Assembly (NCBI GenBank): GCA_003208695.1
Contig: QCVY01000016.1
Coordinates: forward strand, 1-15,411
DNA from: Prochlorococcus sp. AG-686-P16
GTDB lineage: Bacteria > Cyanobacteriota > Cyanobacteriia > PCC-6307 > Cyanobiaceae
Direction: 5' to 3'
Length of the DNA stretch: 15,411 nt
In this document: one piece after another, positions 1 through 7,405 of the stretch
How the letters are laid out: each line of letters opens with the position of its first letter
How positions within the stretch are numbered: position 1 is the stretch's first letter
Notes under the pieces: model-generated
The model's database searches: none
What the model saw: the letters and a program-made list of their open reading frames with translations, nothing else
What the model was told of the DNA's origin: nothing
Position numbers and translations under genes: made by a program

Positions 1-3000
1 CAGAGGCTAACGATGTGTTGAAGCCTATTATTACTGAACCAGAGGCAGCCGCAAGATCTATATCAGTTTCAGTTATTTCTCCAGGTGCGGAGAGTAGGAC
101 TCTAACTTGAACCTCATTCTTGGGTAATTGCTCCAATGAACCTAATATAGCTTCTACACTACCTTGGACATCTGCTTTAAGAATTAGATTTAACTCTTTA
201 AGTTCTCCATCATTTGCTTTAGTAGATATAGATGATAAGCTAACCCTTCTAGATGCCATTTGTTGGGCTAATTTTGTTGCTCTTGCATCGGTCGCTCTAT
301 CTCCAACAATCGCTCTAGCAGATTTCTCATCAGGATAAACTTCAAATTCATCACCTGCTGTTGGGACTTCGCTAAATCCAAGTGCCTCAACTGGACATGA
401 AGGCCCAGCTTCCTTAATTCTGTTTCCATGTTCATCAACCATTGCTCTAACTTTTCCAAGGACTGAACCTGCGGCTAAAACATCTCCTGCTTTTAATGTG
501 CCATTTTGTACTAATAAAGTTGCAACGGGACCTTTGGCTTTATCTAAATGGGCTTCAATAACTGTACCTTTAGCTAATCTTTCTGGGTTTGCTTGGAGAT
601 CTTCAACTTCAGAAACCAAAAGGATCATCTCGAGTAATTTATCAATATTTTCTTTTTTGATTGCACTGACTGGGACCATAACTACGTCTCCACCCCAGTC
701 TTCGGCAATAAGATCTTTTTCTGATAATTCTTGTTTAACTCTATCTGGAGAGGCGCCTTCTTTATCAATTTTATTTATAGCTACCACTATTGGTACTTTT
801 GCTGCTCTTGCGTGACTAATAGCTTCAAGTGTTTGAGGTCTGCAACCATCATCAGCAGCTACAACAAGTACAGCTACGTCAGTAACTTTTGTACCTCTTG
901 CACGCATGGCAGTAAATGCTTCATGACCTGGAGTATCAAGAAAAGTTAGCTTTTTCTTTTTTGATTCATGCTCAAATTCAACTTGATAAGCCCCAATATG
1001 TTGAGTTATTCCACCAGCTTCTCCAGAGGCTACTCTGGATTCTCTTATGGAATCTAAAAGACTTGTTTTACCATGATCAACATGACCCATTACTGTAATG
1101 ACTGGAGGTCTTTTGATAAGACTCTCAATATCATCGGTTTCAATCATGTCTACTGTTTTCTTTGCAGCCTCTTCAATATCATCTTGTAAAACAGGCACTC
1201 CAAATTCCTCAGCCACTGTTTCAATAGTTGCTAAGTCAAGTGATTGAGTAACTGTAGCTGTTATACCCTTAAAGAAGAGAGATTTAATTATTTCAGAACT
1301 TTCAAGACTAAGCTTATCTGCTAATTCTTGTACTGTTAAATTACCTTCAGGTATTATTATCATTTCTGGTCTTACTTGTTTTGCATCTTTCGCTGCTCTT
1401 AGTTCCATAGCTCTTCTCTTTTGTCTTTGCCTAGTAGTCTCTTTTTTCTTTTTCTTGAATTGTCTTGAAGCTTTTTGTGATTTGATCTCTTCAGACTTTT
1501 CTTTTTTTGGACGAGCCAAACTAGCTGACAGTATTGAAACCTTCTCTCCTGAGTAGCCGCTAGTCTCAGAGGTTAATGAATCATCATTTTCTCCAATAAT
1601 ATGGACTTTTTGTCTTTGTTTCTGTGGGTTTTTATTTCTTAATGCTTCTAGCTTGGCACTATCGTCCCAATCTGTTCTCCCAGGTTTCTTAGAGTTGTTT
1701 GCGAATGTTCTATGAGGTGGTTTCTTGGCTGTAGGAGATGCATTTAAGCGACTATTAGGTGCTTTTGCCTTCTGATTGGGCTTCTCGAGCTTTTGTTTGT
1801 TTACATTAGAGTTATTGGGGTTTTCTTTATTTGATGCATTAGTTTTCTGTAGCTGCATCAGTTCATTAGGTGCTACTGGCTTTCTTATTCCAGAAGGATT
1901 TTGATTACTAAATTTCGAGCCGGCCCTGTTGAAATCTCCCTGTCTATAGGGCCCGCCTTGTCTATTTGGAACACCCTGTCTATTCTGCCCCCCTGCTCTA
2001 TAAGGAGCACCTGTTCTATTAGGATTACCTGGCCTATTAGGAGCACCTGGTCTATTAGGAGTACCTGGTCTATAAGTAACGCCTTGTCTATTTGGAACAC
2101 CCTGTCTATTTGGAACACCCTGTCTATTCTGCTCCCCTGTCCTGTTTGGAGTACTTTCTCTATAAGGACTGCCTGGTCTATTAGGAGCTCCTGACCTGTT
2201 TGGCACATTTTGACGACTTGGTCTACTGGAATTTGTTTGTCTGTTAGGCATACCAGGCCTATTCGCAGAAATTTGTGTATTAGAGGAGGGTTGCCTGCTA
2301 TTAGAATTTGGTTTATTTGAATTAATTTTAGGATCTTCTTTTCTAATCGGGGCACCTACTAGTTCAGGTATATTTTTTATATTGGGACTATTTGAATTCT
2401 TTTTAGAAAAATTATTATTATCAATTTTATTTGTTGATTTAGCCCTTTGATTTAAAGAGTTATTTATTTTGTTTGGTTTAATATTCCTATCGGAATTTGC
2501 CAAATTTTTTGGTTTTTCAATTAGTTGAATAGGAGGTCTTGTAGTTTTTGTGGGAGATAGTGAAGAATTTTTTAAATACTTTTTGTCTTGTACAACCCTT
2601 GGATCTGTGCTGTCTTTTAGATTGGGAGTCGTTTTTGTTGAATTATTAGTTTTATTTTGAGTTTTCGAAAGCGCTTGAGATTTGAGGTTAGAGACAATAT
2701 TAGGGGGATTTGGATTTTTAAGTTTATTTAGATTTTTTTTATTTGAACTTACTAGTGAATTTTCTTGATTATTAATAGGCTTAATTAAAAGGGGTTTTTT
2801 ATTTAAACCTTCTTTTGATGACTTCTCTGCATGCAAGGTATTAGAAAAAGTTTTACTATTTTTGTTTTGATTATCATTATTTTTTGGGGTTTCACTTTTT
2901 GCTTTAATTGTAGAATTTCTTACAGACAGAATATTGTTACTTTGAATTTTGTTATTTATAAGATTTTTTATTTTTTTTGCATCATCTAAACTTATTGAAC

Positions 3001-3115
3001 TGCTGTGACTTTTAACTGATATGGATAGTTTTTGCGCAGCATCCAATATGTCTTTATTTTCCAGTTTTAGATCTCTGGAAAGTTCATAAACCCTGATTTT
3101 ATCGCTGATAGTCAT
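1..3115 (-). CDS. infB: Translation initiation factor IF2 (C-terminal end cut off by the window)
   Basis: IF2 is the GTPase that brings fMet-tRNA to the 30S subunit and promotes 50S joining. The frame is open from an ATG at 3113-3115 to the left edge, giving 1,038 codons. The family in picocyanobacteria is roughly 1,100 residues, so only part of the last domain is missing. Order seen: an IF2_N domain at about residues 2-50, a long Lys/Asn/Ser-rich linker, a Gly-Pro-Asn-Arg hexapeptide array (303-398), a basic stretch near 550-570, a second IF2_N-like domain beginning PEGNLTVQELADKL, then the G domain. GTPase motifs are G1 GHVDHGKT (677-684), G3 DTPGH (727-731) and G4 NKID (781-784), followed by the beta-barrel domains. 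It is the last visible gene of the rimP-nusA-ylxR-infB operon, 71 bp after ylxR. No Shine-Dalgarno is visible before the ATG. Identity is certain; the exact start is likely because the IF2_N domain begins at once. Confidence 0.97.
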   Translation of the reverse strand, partial: MTISDKIRVYELSRDLKLENKDILDAAQKLSISVKSHSSSISLDDAKKIKNLINNKIQSNNILSVRNSTIKAKSETPKNNDNQNKNSKTFSNTLHAEKSSKEGLNKKPLLIKPINNQENSLVSSNKKNLNKLKNPNPPNIVSNLKSQALSKTQNKTNNSTKTTPNLKDSTDPRVVQDKKYLKNSSLSPTKTTRPPIQLIEKPKNLANSDRNIKPNKINNSLNQRAKSTNKIDNNNFSKKNSNSPNIKNIPELVGAPIRKEDPKINSNKPNSNSRQPSSNTQISANRPGMPNRQTNSSRPSRQNVPNRSGAPNRPGSPYRESTPNRTGEQNRQGVPNRQGVPNRQGVTYRPGTPNRPGAPNRPGNPNRTGAPYRAGGQNRQGVPNRQGGPYRQGDFNRAGSKFSNQNPSGIRKPVAPNELMQLQKTNASNKENPNNSNVNKQKLEKPNQKAKAPNSRLNASPTAKKPPHRTFANNSKKPGRTDWDDSAKLEALRNKNPQKQRQKVHIIGENDDSLTSETSGYSGEKVSILSASLARPKKEKSEEIKSQKASRQFKKKKKETTRQRQKRRAMELRAAKDAKQVRPEMIIIPEGNLTVQELADKLSLESSEIIKSLFFKGITATVTQSLDLATIETVAEEFGVPVLQDDIEEAAKKTVDMIETDDIESLIKRPPVITVMGHVDHGKTSLLDSIRESRVASGEAGGITQHIGAYQVEFEHESKKKKLTFLDTPGHEAFTAMRARGTKVTDVAVLVVAADDGCRPQTLEAISHARAAKVPIVVAINKIDKEGASPDRVKQELSEKDLIAEDWGGDVVMVPVSAIKKENIDKLLEMILLVSEVEDLQANPERLAKGTVIEAHLDKAKGPVATLLVQNGTLKAGDVLAAGSVLGKVRAMVDEHGNRIKEAGPSCPVEALGFSEVPTAGDEFEVYPDEKSARAIVGDRATDARATKLAQQMASRRVSLSSISTKANDGELKELNLILKADVQGSVEAILGSLEQLPKNEVQVRVLLSAPGEITETDIDLAAASGSVIIGFNTSLAS
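1922..2209 (-). repeat. 18-bp tandem array in infB encoding 16 hexapeptides (consensus G-x-P-N-R-x)
   Basis: Read in the infB frame, residues 303-398 are 16 consecutive six-residue units with no gap. Examples are GVPNRQ (three copies, two of them adjacent), GAPNRP, GTPNRP, GNPNRT, GAPYRA and GQNRQ-type variants. The Arg at position 5 is present in every unit and Asn or Tyr at position 4 in all. Gly at position 1 is replaced only in the first unit (Asn) and the fourth (Ser). Imperfect units (SANRPG, MPNRQ) continue the theme just upstream. The segment is part of the disordered linker between the N-terminal and GTPase domains. Because the unit is a multiple of three, the other frames also stay open here, which gives false ORFs on both strands. 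Confidence 0.9.
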
Positions 3116-3186
3116 TTAATCCTGATTTTACTCTTTTTTAGAAGTTTAAGAGAATGTAATTTTAATTATATGCTCTTTTGGGATAG

Positions 3187-3447
3187 TTATTTATAGTTTG
3201 CAATTTCCCTTTCAAAGATATCAAAAAAATTAGGATTTAAAATGCTTTTTAAAGCTTTTTGAAGCTTTTTTTTAAGTTTAGAATCTGTGTAACACTTTTT
3301 TGATTTACAAATGTAAGCAGAACGACCCATTCCTTGGTTAAGCATTATTCCTAACTTATGATCCTTAGTAATCTTTAAGAGATTATTTCTATCAAAAGTT
3401 GTCCTGCAGGAAATGCACTTACGCATAACAGGAGATTTCTGTATCAC
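3187..3447 (-). CDS. ylxR: YlxR-family (DUF448) RNA-binding protein
   Basis: This is a small basic protein of 86 residues with the family hallmark GRSAYIC at 41-47. It also has Cys pairs C11/C14 (CISC) and C47/C52, and a Lys-rich C-terminal half (KLKKKLQKALK). YlxR proteins lie between nusA and infB in many bacteria. The fold suggests RNA binding, and family members elsewhere have been linked to modulation of RNase P; that role here is inference. The start ATG overlaps the nusA stop as ATGA (3444-3447), which suggests translational coupling. A second in-frame ATG at residue 8, just before RKCISC, is an alternative start. Confidence 0.92.
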   Translation of the reverse strand: MIQKSPVMRKCISCRTTFDRNNLLKITKDHKLGIMLNQGMGRSAYICKSKKCYTDSKLKKKLQKALKSILNPNFFDIFEREIANYK

Positions 3448-4847
3448 CGTGGGTTCTCCTCTTTAGACAATACTTCGTCTTGTTTCAGGTTTTCTATTTG
3501 GTCGTTTTCTAAAAGAGTTTCTTCGTTGTATTGTTCATCTCCATATTCATCATCATCTTCAGGCAAAGGGTAAAGCTCCCTTAGTCTTGCATCTTCTGCA
3601 GCTCTTTCTGCTTGCTCAGCCTCCAATCTCTGTTCAGCTTCTCTTTGAAGGTTCTCTTCTTCCTCCCTTTGAACAATTAATTCTGCGACTGCAGTGTCTT
3701 CTGCCTCCTGATCATATTCATGGGAATTTTTAACGTCTATTTTCCAGCCTGTTAACCTAGCAGCAAGACGAACATTTTGACCTTCTCTTCCTATGGCAAG
3801 ACTTAATTGATCAGGAGGAACTAAAACATGAGCATGTTGTCCTTCTGGATCAACAAGTCTGACAAGATCAACTTTAGCTGGACTCAAAGAATTTAGAATG
3901 TACTGAACAGGATCAGATGACCACTTTATAACATCAATTTTTTCTCCCCTTAATTCATTAACTACTTGTTGAATTCTTGCTCCTCTTGCTCCAATACAAG
4001 CACCAACTGGATCAACTTCTCTTTCAATACTATCTACTGCAACTTTAGTCCTTGGGCCAACAGCTCTTGAAGGAGGATTTGCTTCTCTTGAAACAGCAAC
4101 AATTTTTACTGTGCCTTCTTGAATTTCTGGGACTTCATTTTCGAATAAATAAACAACTAGACCAGCATTAGCTCTACTCACAAAAAGTTGAGGACCTTTT
4201 CTAGCTACTTCACTAACTTCTTTTAAAAAAACTTTGAATGTAGCGTTAGCTCTATAATTATCATTTGGCAATTGATCCCTCTTGGGCAGTTCTGCTTCTA
4301 CTTCTGGTCTGCCTATTCCTGAGCTAACCCCCATAATTACTGACTGTCTCTCAAATCTAATAACTCTTGCAGTTAAAACAGGATCTTCTAAATCTGCGAA
4401 TTCTTCCTGAATCATTTTCCTTTGTTGGTCTCTCAACTTTTGAGCCAAAACTTGCTTCGTAGTTGAGGCAGCCATTCTCCCAAAATCATCTTTTTCGGGA
4501 GTGACATCCAAAACGACGGTATCGCCTATTTGAGCATCATCAGCAACTTGTTTAACTTCTTGAAGAGATATTTGATGATCTTCGCTTTCAACCTCTTCAA
4601 CAATTATTTTACTTGATAAAATTCTATAACCTTCTTCTTCTAGATCGAAACCTACATCAAAATTGCTAAAATATTCTTCATCGAATGGATCTTCTTTTGC
4701 CCCAAGGTAGAAGGTTTTCCGATATTTTTCGTAACCTTTAAGTAAGGCTTCACGTAAAGCTGATTCCACAACGTGAGGAGGTAATTTCTTTTCCTCACTT
4801 ATGTCTTCAATAAGATTGTTTAAACCTGGGAGAATTACTAATGCCAT
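3444..4847 (-). CDS. nusA: Transcription termination/antitermination factor NusA
   Basis: NusA binds RNA polymerase and nascent RNA and controls pausing, termination and antitermination. The 467-residue product shows an N-terminal RNAP-binding domain (about 1-120), the conserved junction FGRMAAST (122-129) leading into the S1 domain, and two KH domains. The KH GxxG loops are IGARGARI (285-292) and IGREGQNV (352-359). The conserved DPVGACIG lies just before KH1. From about residue 375 the chain becomes a Glu-rich, probably coiled-coil tail ending at 467, with no acidic-repeat (AR) domains of the E. coli type. A short insertion (NPPSRAVGP, about 257-265) lies in the linker before KH1. It is 41 bp downstream of rimP and overlaps ylxR by 4 bp. 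No clear Shine-Dalgarno precedes the ATG. Confidence 0.97.
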   Translation of the reverse strand: MALVILPGLNNLIEDISEEKKLPPHVVESALREALLKGYEKYRKTFYLGAKEDPFDEEYFSNFDVGFDLEEEGYRILSSKIIVEEVESEDHQISLQEVKQVADDAQIGDTVVLDVTPEKDDFGRMAASTTKQVLAQKLRDQQRKMIQEEFADLEDPVLTARVIRFERQSVIMGVSSGIGRPEVEAELPKRDQLPNDNYRANATFKVFLKEVSEVARKGPQLFVSRANAGLVVYLFENEVPEIQEGTVKIVAVSREANPPSRAVGPRTKVAVDSIEREVDPVGACIGARGARIQQVVNELRGEKIDVIKWSSDPVQYILNSLSPAKVDLVRLVDPEGQHAHVLVPPDQLSLAIGREGQNVRLAARLTGWKIDVKNSHEYDQEAEDTAVAELIVQREEEENLQREAEQRLEAEQAERAAEDARLRELYPLPEDDDEYGDEQYNEETLLENDQIENLKQDEVLSKEENPR

Positions 4848-4888
4848 CTATGATGGGTAAAATGAATAATGTTGAAATAAATTAGTCT

Positions 4889-5350
4889 TTATAGAGTGCA
4901 AAGACTAACCTTTAATACTTCATTAAAGGGGATTTTTTTAATCTTACCTTTTATGTTAATGGCTAAATAATCTTTAGACTTTTCATAAAGTAAACCGTTC
5001 AAAAATTTTATTTGAGAATTTTTTTGGTTTAACTTAACATTAACTGGAAAACCTTTAAAAGTTTTGAAGTCTCTTTCTGAGGTTAATTCATCACTGACAC
5101 CTTGACTACTAATTTCTAAAACATATGAACATTTTAAAAGATTTGAGTTTTCAATTACAGTAGTTGCCGGGATATTAAATCTTGAGCAGTCATCTAAAGT
5201 AATATCATCATTATTAATATTGCAAATGATAATTTTTATAATAATGGGATTTTGATTTGTCAGTAAAATTAAACTATGTATTCTTAGATTAAATTCTTTA
5301 GCCACTCCTTGAAGAAGAATTTCTAAGTTGTTTTTACCTTCCTTATCCAA
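4889..5350 (-). CDS. rimP: Ribosome maturation factor RimP
   Basis: RimP helps the 30S subunit mature. The 153-residue product fits the family in length and context, as first gene of rimP-nusA-ylxR-infB. The central block YVLEISSQGV followed by SERDFKTFKG matches the RimP pattern LEVSSPG...ERDF..F.G, but the usual Pro of SSPG is Gln here. A C-terminal SH3-like part follows, with KGKIKKIPFNEV near the end. The start is TTG at 5348-5350: the frame has a stop (TAA) two codons upstream and the protein contains no internal Met, so no ATG is available. A purine run (AAGGAAGG) lies just after the TTG rather than before it. Sequence conservation is weak in the N-terminal half, as is common for this family. 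Confidence 0.9.
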   Translation of the reverse strand: MDKEGKNNLEILLQGVAKEFNLRIHSLILLTNQNPIIIKIIICNINNDDITLDDCSRFNIPATTVIENSNLLKCSYVLEISSQGVSDELTSERDFKTFKGFPVNVKLNQKNSQIKFLNGLLYEKSKDYLAINIKGKIKKIPFNEVLKVSLCTL

Positions 5351-5513
5351 TGTTATTTAAATGAAAAATTTTAGTTATTGATTATTTTCACATATTAAAA
5401 AGTTTTTTTGAATAAAAATCTATCATGTGTATTTTATGGATGTAAACAAAAAAACAACACTAGGAAATTTATTCAATTAAATTCTTGGTATATAGATAGA
5501 TAAATAAACGGAA
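5351..5513. promoter_or_regulatory. Divergent intergenic region between rimP and the htrA-like gene
   Basis: These 163 bp must contain promoters for the leftward rimP-infB operon and for the rightward protease. On the plus strand the best element is TGGTATATA (5486-5494), an extended -10-like site without a convincing -35, which would leave a leader of only about 13 nt before the ATG. On the minus strand several AT-rich -10-like hexamers occur but none stands out. A run of A followed by a run of T (5396-5409) lacks GC and is not a terminator. Confidence 0.3.
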
Positions 5514-6644
5514 ATGAGATTTCTAAAAACTAAATTTACATATTTACTCAACATAAGTATTATAGTTTTGACTTTAGTAATAAATTTTTACCCTTTTTCT
5601 GAAGTTTTAGCTTTAGATTCTCTTGATGGCCATAATTTTATTTCAGATGCGGTTAAAAAAGTAGTTCCTGCGGTTGTTAGAATTGATACTGAAAGATTAG
5701 TTGAAAGACAACAGTTTGATCCAACTCTATTAGATCCATTATTAAGAGATTTACTTGGAGAACCTGGAATGACTCCCGACCGAGAGAGAGGTCAAGGTTC
5801 AGGTGTGATTATTGATAAGAAAGGTTTAGTTTTAACTAATGCTCATGTAGTCGAAAGAGTTGATAATGTATCTGTCACTCTGGCAGATGGAACTAATCGT
5901 GAGGGGCAAGTGTTGGGAACGGATTCAATTACTGATTTAGCTTTAGTTAGGATTGATAATAATGAGGATTCTAATTATGCACCCTTAGGAGACTCAGAAG
6001 AACTTGAAGTTGGGGATTGGGCAATAGCTCTTGGTACTCCGTACGGCTTGGAAAAAACAGTAACTCTCGGAATAGTTAGCAGTCTTCATAGAGACATTAA
6101 TTCACTAGGTTTTTCTGATAAGAGACTTGATCTAATACAAACCGATGCTGCAATTAATCCAGGTAATTCTGGAGGCCCACTTATTAATTCCAACGGTCAA
6201 GTTATTGGTATCAATACTTTAGTAAGAAGTGGACCTGGAGCTGGTCTTGGTTTCGCAATACCAATAAATTTAGCTAAAAATGTTTCTGACCAGTTATTAG
6301 AAAATGGGGAAGTTATTCATCCTTATTTAGGCGTACAATTGATTTCCTTGAACCCTAAAATAGCTAAAGAACATAATGAAGATCCTAATGCACTTGTTCA
6401 ATTACCAGAAAGGTCGGGAGCTTTAATTCAATCTGTAATACCAAACAGTCCCGCAGAAAAAGCAGGATTAAGAAGAGGTGATTTAGTAATTGCTACTGAA
6501 AATACTCCAATAGAAGAGCCTAAGACTCTCTTAGATGAAGTGGAAAAAGCTCAAATTGGAAAAATATTTCTTCTTAATGTTGTAAGGGATAATAAAGAAA
6601 TTACAATTAATATTAAACCTGAAGCACTTCCGGGTTTGACATAA
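5514..6644 (+). CDS. HtrA/Deg-family trypsin-like serine protease with one PDZ domain, exported
   Basis: This is an ATP-independent protease/chaperone for damaged proteins outside the cytoplasm. The first ~34 residues look like a signal peptide: basic start MRFLKTK, a hydrophobic core (about 10-27), then a plausible cleavage after VLA near 33. The catalytic triad is His111 (TNAHVV), Asp141 (DSITDLALV) and Ser219 (NPGNSGGPL). A single PDZ domain covers about residues 270-368 (HPYLGVQL through SPAEKAGLRRGDLV). At 376 residues it has the size of cyanobacterial HhoA/HhoB/HtrA paralogues; which of the three it is cannot be decided from the sequence alone, so no symbol is given. The location is probably periplasm or thylakoid lumen. 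It is divergent from rimP and 47 bp upstream of rpiA on the same strand. Confidence 0.95.
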   Translation: MRFLKTKFTYLLNISIIVLTLVINFYPFSEVLALDSLDGHNFISDAVKKVVPAVVRIDTERLVERQQFDPTLLDPLLRDLLGEPGMTPDRERGQGSGVIIDKKGLVLTNAHVVERVDNVSVTLADGTNREGQVLGTDSITDLALVRIDNNEDSNYAPLGDSEELEVGDWAIALGTPYGLEKTVTLGIVSSLHRDINSLGFSDKRLDLIQTDAAINPGNSGGPLINSNGQVIGINTLVRSGPGAGLGFAIPINLAKNVSDQLLENGEVIHPYLGVQLISLNPKIAKEHNEDPNALVQLPERSGALIQSVIPNSPAEKAGLRRGDLVIATENTPIEEPKTLLDEVEKAQIGKIFLLNVVRDNKEITINIKPEALPGLT

Positions 6645-6691
6645 ATCATCTGTTGAAATTTAATAATCTATAAACTTCAGGCTTAAACATT

Positions 6692-7405
6692 TTGGATTTA
6701 CAGACTCAGATGAAACAAATAGTTGCTAATGCAGCTATTAAAGAAGTAGAAGATGGAATGATCTTGGGTTTAGGATCAGGTTCAACAGCAGCACTTATGA
6801 TAAAAAGTCTTGCTGAACAAATTAAATCAGGTAATTTAAAAAATATTAAAGGGGTTCCAACTTCCTTTCAATCAGAAGTTCTTGCGTTAGAACTCAATAT
6901 CCCTTTAATTGATTTAGCTTCAGTTCCTCAAATTGATTTAGCTATTGATGGGGCAGATGAAGTAGATCCTGACTTCCAATTAATCAAGGGTGGAGGAGCT
7001 TGTCATGTCAGAGAAAAATTGGTTGCATCCAAAGCAAATAAATTATTAATTGTTGTTGATGAAACAAAGTTAGTACAAAATTTGAACCAAGTTTTCCCTC
7101 TTCCTGTAGAGGTTATGCCTTCTGCGTGGAAGCAGGTGAAGGATATAATGACAGAAATGGGTGGGGTTTCTAATTTAAGGATGGCAACAAAAAAAGCAGG
7201 CCCAGTTGTTACGGATCAAGGTAATTTGATTTTGGATGTTTTATTTAAGGCTGGTATAAAAGATCCGAAAAATGTAGAAATGCGTATTAATAATATTCCT
7301 GGAGTCTTAGAAAATGGATTGTTTGTTGATTTAACAGATAAGGTTTTGGTTGGTAGAATTGAGAATAAAATTCCTAAATTATTTTCACCTTCTAAGGCGA
7401 GTTAA
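6692..7405 (+). CDS. rpiA: Ribose-5-phosphate isomerase A
   Basis: RpiA interconverts ribose 5-phosphate and ribulose 5-phosphate in the Calvin cycle and pentose-phosphate pathway (cytoplasm). The 237-residue length is slightly above the E. coli enzyme. Motifs: the phosphate-binding GLGSGSTA (25-33 region), DGADE with Asp86 and Asp89, and KGGGACHVREK with Lys99 and the catalytic-base equivalent Glu108. All align with the E. coli active-site set (D81, D84, K94, E103). The start chosen is TTG at 6692, giving MDLQTQMKQ; the next in-frame ATG is codon 7 (6710), a real alternative because the conserved fold begins after it. The stop TAA (7403-7405) shares bases with the hisD stop on the other strand. 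It may be co-transcribed with the upstream protease gene; no terminator is seen between them. Confidence 0.96.
   Translation: MDLQTQMKQIVANAAIKEVEDGMILGLGSGSTAALMIKSLAEQIKSGNLKNIKGVPTSFQSEVLALELNIPLIDLASVPQIDLAIDGADEVDPDFQLIKGGGACHVREKLVASKANKLLIVVDETKLVQNLNQVFPLPVEVMPSAWKQVKDIMTEMGGVSNLRMATKKAGPVVTDQGNLILDVLFKAGIKDPKNVEMRINNIPGVLENGLFVDLTDKVLVGRIENKIPKLFSPSKAS

Noticed and set aside
120..1098. Several short plus- and minus-strand frames in the left 1.1 kb
   Set aside because: All lie within the infB GTPase-domain coding sequence on the minus strand, which has intact G1, G3 and G4 motifs.
1901..2194. 97-codon plus-strand frame with repeated LSIWNT / WSIRST peptides
   Set aside because: It is the antisense of the same 18-bp array, with no start context and no recognisable domain.
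1922..2209. 18-bp repeats considered as a CRISPR-like or intergenic repeat array
   Set aside because: Units are contiguous with no spacers and lie in frame within infB.
1885..2355. 156-codon minus-strand frame rich in repeated LLIDQVLLIDQV-like peptide
   Set aside because: It is the infB hexapeptide array read in another frame; the 18-bp period keeps the frame open. infB coding with IF2 domains on both sides explains the DNA.
5396..5409. A-tract followed by T-tract considered as a terminator
   Set aside because: No GC stem is present, and the site lies in a divergent region where no transcript is expected to end.
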